The position numbers and the translations under genes were made by a program. 46,517 nucleotides of DNA from Flavobacteriales bacterium (lineage in GTDB: Bacteria; Bacteroidota; Bacteroidia; Flavobacteriales; Flavobacteriaceae): positions 1 through 46,517 of the forward strand of contig JAHENA010000013.1 of assembly GCA_024643405.1 (NCBI GenBank), written 5' to 3'. This document shows positions 37,356 to 45,243 of this stretch, piece after piece. Below the pieces are notes generated by a model. That model was given only the letters and a program-made list of their open reading frames with translations. It searched no databases and was not told the DNA's origin. Each line of letters starts with the position of its first letter. Position 1 is the first letter of the stretch.

Positions 37356-38198
37356 ATGAAAAAAATTACATTTTTAATGACATTATTAACCATCTCTTTA
37401 GGGTTTGGACAAAACCTTGTAGTAAATGGTGACTTTGAAACGGGCTCTTCAGTAGCTGGATGGAACCAAGGTGTTACTGGAGGTAGCTATGGTACAGATG
37501 CAGTTATAGGTGCCGACGTTGTTGGAGCTGGAACTACACATAGTGGCGACTATGCGGGAAGAGCCCTAAATTGGGGTACCGGTGCCACTTCATTTCTGCA
37601 AGGTGTTAATGTAACTCCAGGCGAAACCTATATCGTTAATTTTTGGTTTACATTTTCGGATTTTACTCCGACTACAAACGTTGTGATTAGAAATTTTACA
37701 GGTGATGTGGCACAAAACCCTAACTTAACTTTAACTCCTATTGTTCCTGATAATGGCAGAAATGCCGTTAGTGATGTCAATTATGGTTGTGGTATTGCAA
37801 ACCAAGATCCTTCCTATGCCTGGAAGGAAGCAAAATTTTCATTTACAGTACCCGCTGGTGTAACAAAAGTAAGATTTCAATATTATAATGGTAATGTAGG
37901 TTATTACAAATATATAGATGACGTCTCAATAGTTTTAGACGCAACGGCTTCACTTAAAGATTTAGCCCAATTTAATTTTAATGCCTATCCAAACCCTGCA
38001 AAAGATGCTATCAATTTGTCGGCATCTAAGAATATAGATAAAATAGAAATTTACAGCCTTCTTGGCCAACAGGTATTAACCAAAGAACTTAACAGCAAAA
38101 ATGCAAACATTAATGTTTCAAGCCTTGCAAAAGGGGTTTATGTGGTTAAAGCACAGATTGAAGATGCCGTAGGGTCTTATAAATTTATTAAAGAGTAA
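37356..38198 (+). CDS. Secreted CBM protein with T9SS sorting domain
   Basis: 280 residues with signal peptide (ends near FGQ). One CBM4/9-like beta-sandwich (about 20-190) begins NLVVNGDFETG and ends YYKYIDDVSIVL. It mirrors the CBM of the preceding GH128-like protein (LLVNGGFEVG ... FMDDVSLKLK), with matching TPGETYIVNFW/EPGKTYILKFW strands. The last 75 residues are a type A T9SS sorting domain: FNAYPNPAKDAINL, IEIYSLLGQQV, LAKGVYVVKAQ. No catalytic domain is seen. It is likely a glycan-binding protein delivered to the surface or the medium by type IX secretion, complementing SusD. Confidence 0.85.
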   Translation: MKKITFLMTLLTISLGFGQNLVVNGDFETGSSVAGWNQGVTGGSYGTDAVIGADVVGAGTTHSGDYAGRALNWGTGATSFLQGVNVTPGETYIVNFWFTFSDFTPTTNVVIRNFTGDVAQNPNLTLTPIVPDNGRNAVSDVNYGCGIANQDPSYAWKEAKFSFTVPAGVTKVRFQYYNGNVGYYKYIDDVSIVLDATASLKDLAQFNFNAYPNPAKDAINLSASKNIDKIEIYSLLGQQVLTKELNSKNANINVSSLAKGVYVVKAQIEDAVGSYKFIKE

Positions 38199-38235
38199 AA
38201 AACAATTGATTGATAGCTGATTCAATTACTTTTAG

Positions 38236-38278
38236 AGAGGTATTCCTATAAATAAAAAATAAGAGTGCCTCTTTTTTT
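38236..38278 (+). terminator. Intrinsic terminator after the CBM gene
   Basis: AGAGGTATTC pairs with GAGTGCCTCT through 10 positions including two G-U wobbles, with a 17-base A/T-rich loop, and runs into seven T residues at 38272-38278. It should end the regulator/susCD-CBM transcript before sulfatase 5. Confidence 0.75.
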
Positions 38279-38302
38279 GCCTCTTAAAGGAACCCATTGC
38301 TT

Positions 38303-39736
38303 ATGATGAATCCTAAAAAAATAATATATCTTTTTTTGTGCAGCTTTTTTGTACTCTTTTTTTCATGTAAAAAAACGAATAATAATGAGAGCTTGTCAGA
38401 GTTATCTCATCAAAAAAAACATCTAAAACCTAATATTATTGTCATTATTGCTGATGATGCTGGTTATTTAGATTTTGGATTTATGGGAAGCAAAGATTTG
38501 AATACGCCTAACATTGACAATCTTGCCCAAAGTGGTGTCATGTTTTCAGATGCTCACGTTACAGCCTCCGTCTGTGCGCCGTCAAGAGCTGGTCTCATCA
38601 CAGGAAGGTACCAACAGCGTTTTGGGTTTGAAGCCAACGGAACCGGATACGGAGATTCTGGAGATATTGGTTTATCAAATGATGTGGTTACCATAGCCGA
38701 TGTTTTAAAAAAAAATAATTACAAAACCATTGCTATTGGAAAATGGCATTTAGGAGCCACCCCTTCTGATCATCCTAACCAAAGAGGGTTTGATGAGTTT
38801 TATGGTTTTTTGGCTGGAGGCAGATCTTATTTTCCACTGAAAAACCCTTCAAAAGAACTGAGGCTTCAGCAAAATGGCAAGCGCGTAACATTTGACGGGT
38901 ATTTAACCGATGTATTAGGTGATCGTTCCGTAAGTTTTGTCGAAGAAAATAAAGACCAACCCTTTTTTATGTATTTAGCTTACAATGCGGTGCACACCCC
39001 AATGGAAGCTAAAGAATCAGATCTGTTAAAATATAAAAATCATCCAAGACAGTATTTGGCTGCCATGACTTGGTCTTTAGATGAAAACATAGGGAAACTT
39101 CGCAACAAATTAAAGGAATTAAATATTCTAGATAATACGCTTATCTATTTTATTAGTGATAATGGTGGTGCTCATAATAACAGTTCTGAGAGCGGCCCTT
39201 TAAAGGGTTGGAAAGGCAATAAATTTGAAGGAGGCCATCGCGTGCCTTTCATTATGAGTTGGCCAGATCAAATTAAACCAAATCAAAAATTCGATGGTTT
39301 AACGTCATCATTAGATATTTTTACAACGTCTATGGCAGCTGCACAAATTAAGCCAGATGAGGAACTAATTTTAGATGGTGTTAATTTATTACCATATATA
39401 AATAATGAAAAACAAGGAAATCCACACCAAGAATTGTATTGGAGAAAACTGGAAGAATCTGCAGCCAGAATAGGTGATTTCAAGCTGATTAATTTAAAAG
39501 ATTTTGGTTCTACTATGTACAATTTATCTTTTGATTTAGGAGAAATTGAAGATATTTCATCACAAGACACGGCTACATATCATGAATTATTAAAAAAGTT
39601 TTCAATCTGGGAAGCAAACATGATTGCACCCCATTGGCGTGAAGGGAAACCATGGGAAGATGTCACCTATTATATCCATCAAAGATTAATGGAAAACAAA
39701 CCTGTTTTATATAAAGAGCCTAGAAATAAAAAATAG
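38303..39736 (+). CDS. S1 sulfatase, lipoprotein (sulfatase 5)
   Basis: About 478 residues with lipobox Cys22 (VLFFSC, counted from ATG 38303). Asp51-Asp52 lie in VIIADDAGYLDFGFMG: the usual Leu after the Asp pair is Ala. Formylglycine Cys91 is in SVCAPSRAGLITGRYQQRFGFE. GKWHLGATPSDHPNQRGFDEFYGFLAGGRSYFP and YFISDNGGAHNNSSESGPLKG are conserved. It is closest in pattern to sulfatase 4 of the minus arm. A Shine-Dalgarno-like AAAGGA at 38286-38291 lies 5 bases before a TTG at 38297 and 11 before ATG 38303; the start could be TTG 38297, ATG 38303 or ATG 38306. It follows a terminator, so it should have its own promoter. Confidence 0.9.
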   Translation: MMNPKKIIYLFLCSFFVLFFSCKKTNNNESLSELSHQKKHLKPNIIVIIADDAGYLDFGFMGSKDLNTPNIDNLAQSGVMFSDAHVTASVCAPSRAGLITGRYQQRFGFEANGTGYGDSGDIGLSNDVVTIADVLKKNNYKTIAIGKWHLGATPSDHPNQRGFDEFYGFLAGGRSYFPLKNPSKELRLQQNGKRVTFDGYLTDVLGDRSVSFVEENKDQPFFMYLAYNAVHTPMEAKESDLLKYKNHPRQYLAAMTWSLDENIGKLRNKLKELNILDNTLIYFISDNGGAHNNSSESGPLKGWKGNKFEGGHRVPFIMSWPDQIKPNQKFDGLTSSLDIFTTSMAAAQIKPDEELILDGVNLLPYINNEKQGNPHQELYWRKLEESAARIGDFKLINLKDFGSTMYNLSFDLGEIEDISSQDTATYHELLKKFSIWEANMIAPHWREGKPWEDVTYYIHQRLMENKPVLYKEPRNKK

Positions 39737-39769
39737 CCCAAATGATAAAAGTCTTCCCTTTTTCTGTGC

Positions 39770-39790
39770 CAATTTTAAAATTTAAAATTG
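39770..39790. repeat. AT-rich palindrome before the first beta-helix gene
   Basis: CAATTTTAAA and TTTAAAATTG form a perfect inverted repeat around a single A, 20 bases before the next start codon. All AT except the ends; a possible binding site or chance structure. Confidence 0.3.
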
Positions 39791-39810
39791 ATTATTTAAG
39801 TTAATTTAAC

Positions 39811-41289
39811 ATGAAGCGCATCCTTTACATTTTTTCATTTCTACTGCTTTTCTCAAACTGTAAAAATGCTTATTACGTGGATGCATTTTCTGGAAACGAT
39901 TCTAATTCAGGGAAATCTCCAGATAAGGCCTGGGCTTCATTAAAAAAAGTAAATAAAATGGTTTTTCAACCGGGGGATAAAATTCTTTTTAAATCAGGAA
40001 CCACATATTACGGACAATTAGAACCCCAAGGCAGTGGTATTAAAAGAAAACCAATCCTTATTGATCGCTTCGGAAAAGGTAAAAACCCAGCTATTCATGG
40101 TGAAGGTCAGCAATTACATACCCTTTTACTTGAAAATATTGAATTTTGGGAAATAAAAAATTTAGAAATAACAAATACTGGAAAAGAACGTGTCCCACAT
40201 AGAAGAGGTGTCATTATAAGAGCCGAAAATTTTGGCGATTGCCATCATATTATTTTAGACAGCTTAGAAATTCATCATGTTAATGGCAGTTTGGTTAAAA
40301 ATGAGGGTGGTGGTAGTGCCATTTTTTGGCAAAATTCGGGGGATGATATTCCAACTCGATTTGTTGATTTGGTTATTCAGAATAGCTATTTGCATAACTG
40401 TGGTCGAAATGGTATTAACTCAACAGGAAATATAAATAGAGATAAGTGGTATCCCAGTACTGGTGTCATGATCAGAAATAATTTATTGGAAAACATTCCT
40501 GGTGATGGGATAGTGCCCATTGGCTGTGATGGCGCCATCATTGAACATAATGTGCTTCGCGATTTTCCTGATATCCTCTCCCATGAAGAAGCTGCTGCAG
40601 GTATTTGGCCTTGGAGCTCTGACAATACTTTAATTCAATATAATGAAGTAAGCGGACACAAAGCAAAGTGGGACGGACAGGGCTTTGACTCTGATTATAA
40701 TTGTATAGGCACTACCATTCAATACAACTACAGTCACGATAATTATGGCGGGTTTTTATTGATTTGTAATAATGGTTATACTTATAAGCAACCAAAGAAT
40801 ATTGGAACCAAGCAAACAATTATTAGACATAATATTAGTATTAATGATGGGATTCGGCCATATCCCACAAAACGAGAAGGGGATTTTTGTCCGGTTTTTC
40901 ATATTACAGGACCTACTGAAAATACCCATATTCATAATAACATTATTATTCTTCCTAAAAGGACATTAGATAATACCATTGTGAAAATGGACAACTGGGG
41001 TAACCTCTGGCCTGCAAATACAGTATTTGAAAACAACATTTTCTTATCTGAAGAACCTAGCAAATTTGTATTTGGAGAAGATTCGCAAACCCATTTTAAC
41101 AATAATGTATTTTATGGAGAAATTAAAAATCTCCCAAAAGACCCCAACGCTCTTTTTAGCAAACCCAATTTTATAAATGAAAATGTAAGAGGCAGTGGTT
41201 TTGAAATATTGAAAAACTTTATGTTGATTAAAAACGATTCTCTTGTTAATAAAAACAGGGGTGTCTCAGAAAAAATACTTTTAAAATAA
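39811..41289 (+). CDS. Right-handed parallel beta-helix lipoprotein (1), possible polysaccharide lyase or hydrolase
   Basis: 492 residues, lipobox Cys17 (LLFSNC). It begins with the YYVDAFSGNDSNSGKSPDKAW segment typical of extracellular beta-helix proteins, then PGDKILFKSGTTYYG. Coil repeats of the N-x-x-x-N-N type run from about 75 to 440 (IIRAENFGDCHH, VMIRNNLLENIPGDG, AIIEHNVLRDF, TLIQYNEVSGH, TIQYNYSHDNYGG, IIRHNISINDG, THIHNNIII, VFENNIFL). I cannot assign it to a named CAZy family. Candidate surface residues are in WPWSSDN and GQGFDSDYNC. It is paralogous to the next gene, 5 bases away. A lyase or endo-hydrolase role is a guess from fold and context. Confidence 0.75.
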   Translation: MKRILYIFSFLLLFSNCKNAYYVDAFSGNDSNSGKSPDKAWASLKKVNKMVFQPGDKILFKSGTTYYGQLEPQGSGIKRKPILIDRFGKGKNPAIHGEGQQLHTLLLENIEFWEIKNLEITNTGKERVPHRRGVIIRAENFGDCHHIILDSLEIHHVNGSLVKNEGGGSAIFWQNSGDDIPTRFVDLVIQNSYLHNCGRNGINSTGNINRDKWYPSTGVMIRNNLLENIPGDGIVPIGCDGAIIEHNVLRDFPDILSHEEAAAGIWPWSSDNTLIQYNEVSGHKAKWDGQGFDSDYNCIGTTIQYNYSHDNYGGFLLICNNGYTYKQPKNIGTKQTIIRHNISINDGIRPYPTKREGDFCPVFHITGPTENTHIHNNIIILPKRTLDNTIVKMDNWGNLWPANTVFENNIFLSEEPSKFVFGEDSQTHFNNNVFYGEIKNLPKDPNALFSKPNFINENVRGSGFEILKNFMLIKNDSLVNKNRGVSEKILLK

Positions 41290-41294
41290 ATATT

Positions 41295-42938
41295 ATGTCT
41301 ATTAAATTATTGCTTTTATATAGCATCATATACCTTTCATGTCTAAATCATTTAATGGCAACAGATTATTATGTCCATCCAAAATTTGGCAAAGACACTA
41401 ATACTGGATTATCAAAAGAACAGGCCTTTAAAACTTTAGAGCAGGCTTCAACCTTACATTTTATGCCCGGTGATAGGTTGTTATTAGCTTCCGGAAAAAC
41501 ATATTATGAAACTTTGAATCTTATCTATAAAAATGGAAACAATAAAAATCCTATTATTATTACAACGATTCCATGGGAAGTATCTGAAAATTTAATCCCT
41601 GCAATAATAGATTTTAAAGGAAAAGCTAATGGGATTTTAATTGAAGACAGTAGTTATATTGAAATTTCAAATATTCAGTTAACAGCAAATGGGCAATATG
41701 AAGACTCTGAAACAGCATCAAAAATGAGATGCGGTGTGTTGGTTAATAATGAGAGTGCTATTTTAATGGAACATATTGAATTGAAAAACATTAACATTTA
41801 TGATGTTTTTTATGAATCATATGGATTTAAAAGAGGGAAAAAAGAAGTTAAAACGGCTAACGGTACACAAAAATATGGTTGGGGCATTAGGGTAATAAAT
41901 AATAATGCAAATCATATCATTAAACATCTAAAAATTGAAGATTGCCGCGTTCAGGATGTTTCACATACAGGAATTAAATTAACAGGAAATAAAAAAAATA
42001 TCTCAAATATTGAAATATCAAATAATACAATTGAAAAAACTGGTGGCCCTGGAATTCAAATGTCAGAAGTAGAAACAGTATATGTTTCAAACAACTTAGT
42101 TTCTCATTCTGGAAGTAATGATGACACAAGAAAATGGGGGCGTGGTAGCGGACTATGGACCTGGGGGTCTTCAAAAGTGTTGATAGAGAAAAATAAATTT
42201 CTATATGCCAATGGTCCAGGTGATTCAGTTGGTGCACATATAGATTTTAACTGTGATAATATTGTTTTACAATATAATATTAGTGCATTTAATGCAGGTG
42301 GTTTTTGTGAGATTCTAGGAAATAATTATAATTGTTCTTATCGTTATAATATCAGTATCAATGACGGGCATAGAATTAAGGGAGTTGAAGGCGCCTTTCA
42401 AGAAGGAAAAATTTTATGGTTAAGTGGTTATCAAGGAGAACAAAAAGCACGTAAGGGTCCGGTAAATTCTTATTTTTATAATAACACTATTTATGCAGAT
42501 AGCTCTGTAGTTGCGAAAATAGCTATTGATAACACAAGTAGTGGCATTTTAATTGCGAATAATATTTTTTATTTAGAAGGCGATTCTAAGGCTGTCCTAG
42601 GAGACCAGTATAAGCCTGACACAGAATCTGAAGAGGTAGCGTATAATGTGTTTTTTAAGAACAATTTATTTTTAAATAAAAACAACTGGCCAACAGCTAT
42701 TGGAATAAAGGATATTGCTCCGCTTTATGGAAATCCAGAGTTTGTTCATAAAGGAGGTATTGAAAGTAAAGATTATATTCCAGAAAATGTGAACTTAGTA
42801 CAACATAAGGGGATTGAAATTACCTTATTGCCAAATGATTCTGTTGGATTGATGCATTCGTTAAAACTCAACAAAGATATTTTAGGAAATCCTATTTCAG
42901 AACAACCAAGTTTGGGAGCCATAGAACCAATGCATTAA
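41295..42938 (+). CDS. Right-handed parallel beta-helix protein (2), paralog of the preceding gene
   Basis: 547 residues with an SPI-type signal peptide (ends near LMATDYY). The layout is the same as in the preceding protein: YYVHPKFGKDTNTGLSKEQAF, FMPGDRLLLASGKTYYE, then helix coils from about 80 to 465 (IEISNIQLTANG, ISNIEISNNTIEKTGGPG, VYVSNNLVSH, VLIEKNKFLYANGPGD, IVLQYNISAFNAGG, YRYNISINDGHR, SYFYNNTIY, ILIANNIFY). The pair WTWGSSK/GAHIDFNCDN corresponds to WPWSSDN/GFDSDYNC in the first protein and may mark a shared binding site. No named family recognised. It probably forms an operon with the first gene and with the sulfatase remnant downstream. Confidence 0.75.
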   Translation: MSIKLLLLYSIIYLSCLNHLMATDYYVHPKFGKDTNTGLSKEQAFKTLEQASTLHFMPGDRLLLASGKTYYETLNLIYKNGNNKNPIIITTIPWEVSENLIPAIIDFKGKANGILIEDSSYIEISNIQLTANGQYEDSETASKMRCGVLVNNESAILMEHIELKNINIYDVFYESYGFKRGKKEVKTANGTQKYGWGIRVINNNANHIIKHLKIEDCRVQDVSHTGIKLTGNKKNISNIEISNNTIEKTGGPGIQMSEVETVYVSNNLVSHSGSNDDTRKWGRGSGLWTWGSSKVLIEKNKFLYANGPGDSVGAHIDFNCDNIVLQYNISAFNAGGFCEILGNNYNCSYRYNISINDGHRIKGVEGAFQEGKILWLSGYQGEQKARKGPVNSYFYNNTIYADSSVVAKIAIDNTSSGILIANNIFYLEGDSKAVLGDQYKPDTESEEVAYNVFFKNNLFLNKNNWPTAIGIKDIAPLYGNPEFVHKGGIESKDYIPENVNLVQHKGIEITLLPNDSVGLMHSLKLNKDILGNPISEQPSLGAIEPMH

Positions 42939-42949
42939 ATACAATAATC

Positions 42950-43342
42950 ATGAAATTAATTAGGTGGATTATCTTAATCTTTTTTTTATAGTAATCCGGA
43001 TATTTTTTCAGATAAAACAATTAAAAACTAACGCATTATTCATCATTTACGATGAATTAAATTACTATGAAGGCGTCTTTGATAGCTATAGTTAAACCTA
43101 TAATTAAAGAAAATGAAGTAAATTATAAAGGTCCAGACGGCGTATTAACTGTTTTGGGTAAATACGTCTTAAAGATTCCATCTGAGAAACAAAATTTTTT
43201 ATATAGCACACAATATTGGCCCTATATACGTTATGATAATGGTCAGGATGAATTATATAATCACAAGACAGCCCCTTATGAGTGGCATAATCTTGCACAT
43301 AAAAAGAAGTATAATAAAATTAAAGACCAATTATTTAGTTAG
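42950..43342 (+). pseudogene. Remnant of an iduronate-2-sulfatase-like S1 sulfatase
   Basis: The C-terminal 75 or so codons are intact from about 43100: [39 protein letters not shown] and [14 protein letters not shown] are typical of the C-terminal subdomain of iduronate-2-sulfatase-like enzymes. Upstream, ATG 42950 opens a signal peptide (MKLIRWIILIFFL) that stops at TAG 42989-42991 after a run of eight T. In another frame (43030-43089), [17 protein letters not shown] matches the sulfatase N-terminal strand that carries the metal-binding DDLN, here DEL. The formylglycine motif and everything between are absent, so roughly 1 kb has been deleted. The ATG at 43067 opens the C-terminal part but is unlikely to be a genuine gene start. 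Confidence 0.8.
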
Positions 43343-43412
43343 ATGGACACTATAATAAATAAAAAATAAAGGTAACTAGCATCTATTAAAATTTCATTAA
43401 AAAATCTCTGCT

Positions 43413-44981
43413 TCAGTGCATTTGGCCAGATAGTTTTGCTTTAATAGCACAGGCTGTTTTTGTAATTGCTAAACCTCCTTTTCCGGTACATTTCACACAT
43501 GTAGGCATTTGACTGCTAACACTAGATACGGTGCTTATCACCTCATCTAAAGGAATTAATGCATTGTATCCGGAGGCGACCATGGTAGCAGAAGAAAGTG
43601 CATTTACTGCAGCGCTTACATTTTTACCAAGACATGGAGCTTCGACACGATCAGCAATGGGGTCACATACCAACCCAATCATATTTTGTATTGCCATAGA
43701 AGCGGCATCAATGGCTTGTTTTGCAGTGCCACCAAAAAGCTGCACAATGCCTGCTGCCGCCATGCCAGCAGAGGCGCCACATTCTACTTGACAACCATGC
43801 TCTTCAGCAGAAAATCCCGGACCATTGGCAAAATAAACGCCTACCAAGCCTGCAGCAAAATAAGCCTGTATTAATTCTTCTTTACTTGCATTTAATTCAT
43901 CTGCAACCGCTTTTAATACGCCACCAACAGCTCCACAGGACCCAGCGGTTGGGTTAGCAACTACAACTTCCATGGCGCTTTTTGACTCCATAATTGCTGA
44001 AACATTTTTAATTATTTCATTTACAATAGAGTTTTTTAAAATTTTTCCTGCCTTTGCCCCTTTATCAATTAAATGCGATTGTTGAGGTAAAATTCTATCT
44101 TGATAAACGGTGCCTTGTAAACCTATTTCTATACTTTTATTTATAATATTAACATGATTAACCATGATTTCATTTACTTCATGAGCAGATAAACCACTTT
44201 GTGATTGCTCATAAATTAAACCCAACTTTCCTAAATCATAACGATGCTCCATACTATATTTTATGAGAGACTCAATAGTGGTATATGGGACTTGTTTCTC
44301 ATTTCCGGAAATGATTGGCAATACTGGTTTTAATAAAACTATTTCACTTTCTGAGAATTTTTCTTTCAATATGGTCAAAGTATCGTTCGAAAGGGTATCA
44401 GATAGTTTTACGTTTATTAAAACACCTCCGTTATTTATTGATTTATTTATGGACTTTAATTCTGGTAAGGCCCGTTTTATTGAATCAAAAATATCCAAAT
44501 CGTCGTCTGAAATAAAGATTAATTCATAGTAATTTCCTCTTATACTCACTTCGAAGCCATTTAACTCCTGTATTTCAAATGCGCCACCACCAAGAGAGGC
44601 TGCTAATGCCCTAACATTTTTACCGTTAATTCCCTCCAAGTTGAGTCTAACTGTATTAACATGATTTGTTTTAAACGAATCAACTTTATAGGTAATTACT
44701 ATGCCTCTCTCCGCAGCAACCTCTTCAGTATGTTTCATTAAATTATCGGTCATTTCCAAACTAAGTAAACCACCATCAATACCCAAAGTTGTTCCCTGTT
44801 CTCTATAATTGGGAGCCCAAGCCCCATTTTTATCAAAATCTATAAGCGCTTTTTTAAGTGGCTCCTGCAACATTTCTAAACACATTGTTGCAATTCTCCA
44901 TGAAGCAGCCGTATGTGAGCTGGAAGGTCCTCGCATGACTGGACCAATAACATCGTTAAAAATACTAGGTGATTTTTGCAT
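43413..44981 (-). CDS. sdaA: L-serine ammonia-lyase, iron-sulfur type, fused beta-alpha chains
   Basis: Cytoplasmic enzyme that converts L-serine to pyruvate and ammonia. About 522 residues. The N-terminal beta-type domain (about 1-170) has FNDVIGPVMRGPSSSHTAASW. The C-terminal alpha domain (about 230-520) has GSCGAVGGVL, HGCQVECGASAGMA, GLVCDPIADRVEAPCLGKN and CVKCTGKGGLA; these Cys include the likely ligands of the 4Fe-4S cluster. The frame is open upstream to 45125, but the added 48 residues are Ile/Lys-rich and unlike the family, and ATG 44981 begins MQKSPSIFNDV, the usual N-terminus. Convergent with the PUL plus arm and probably unrelated to it, though it marks its right edge. Confidence 0.92.
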   Translation of the reverse strand: MQKSPSIFNDVIGPVMRGPSSSHTAASWRIATMCLEMLQEPLKKALIDFDKNGAWAPNYREQGTTLGIDGGLLSLEMTDNLMKHTEEVAAERGIVITYKVDSFKTNHVNTVRLNLEGINGKNVRALAASLGGGAFEIQELNGFEVSIRGNYYELIFISDDDLDIFDSIKRALPELKSINKSINNGGVLINVKLSDTLSNDTLTILKEKFSESEIVLLKPVLPIISGNEKQVPYTTIESLIKYSMEHRYDLGKLGLIYEQSQSGLSAHEVNEIMVNHVNIINKSIEIGLQGTVYQDRILPQQSHLIDKGAKAGKILKNSIVNEIIKNVSAIMESKSAMEVVVANPTAGSCGAVGGVLKAVADELNASKEELIQAYFAAGLVGVYFANGPGFSAEEHGCQVECGASAGMAAAGIVQLFGGTAKQAIDAASMAIQNMIGLVCDPIADRVEAPCLGKNVSAAVNALSSATMVASGYNALIPLDEVISTVSSVSSQMPTCVKCTGKGGLAITKTACAIKAKLSGQMH

Positions 44982-45243
44982 CTTAAAACTTATTTTTCTT
45001 GAAATATATCTGTAAGATATATAATTTACCGATTGAATATGATTATTTGTTTTTTTTAAGCATATAGAATTAACACAATCAATTTCTAATCCCTGTTTTA
45101 AAATCAATATTTTTAAAAGTGCCAATCTTAATTAAGTATAAACAGTAATTAAAAAGTCCGTTAAAACTTTGATAAGGTTTTTAGCGCTCAAATTTGGTGT
45201 TTTTCGATTTAGAGCACCTTATTTTTCAAAATAAATGTAGATT

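Noticed and set aside
43531-43957. Open frames on the plus strand opposite the serine ammonia-lyase gene
   Set aside because: They lie wholly within a well-supported conserved gene and encode low-complexity, Ala/His/Cys-rich sequences with no family features.
44982-45125. 48-residue N-terminal extension of the serine ammonia-lyase
   Set aside because: The family starts at MQKSPSIFNDV; the extension is AT-rich translated intergenic DNA without a targeting signal.
45181-45240. Possible terminator hairpin between the XRE regulator and sdaA (GCTCAAAT with ATTTAGAGC)
   Set aside because: It needs a bulge, competes with an alternative GGTG/CACC pairing, and lacks a T run in the right place on either strand.
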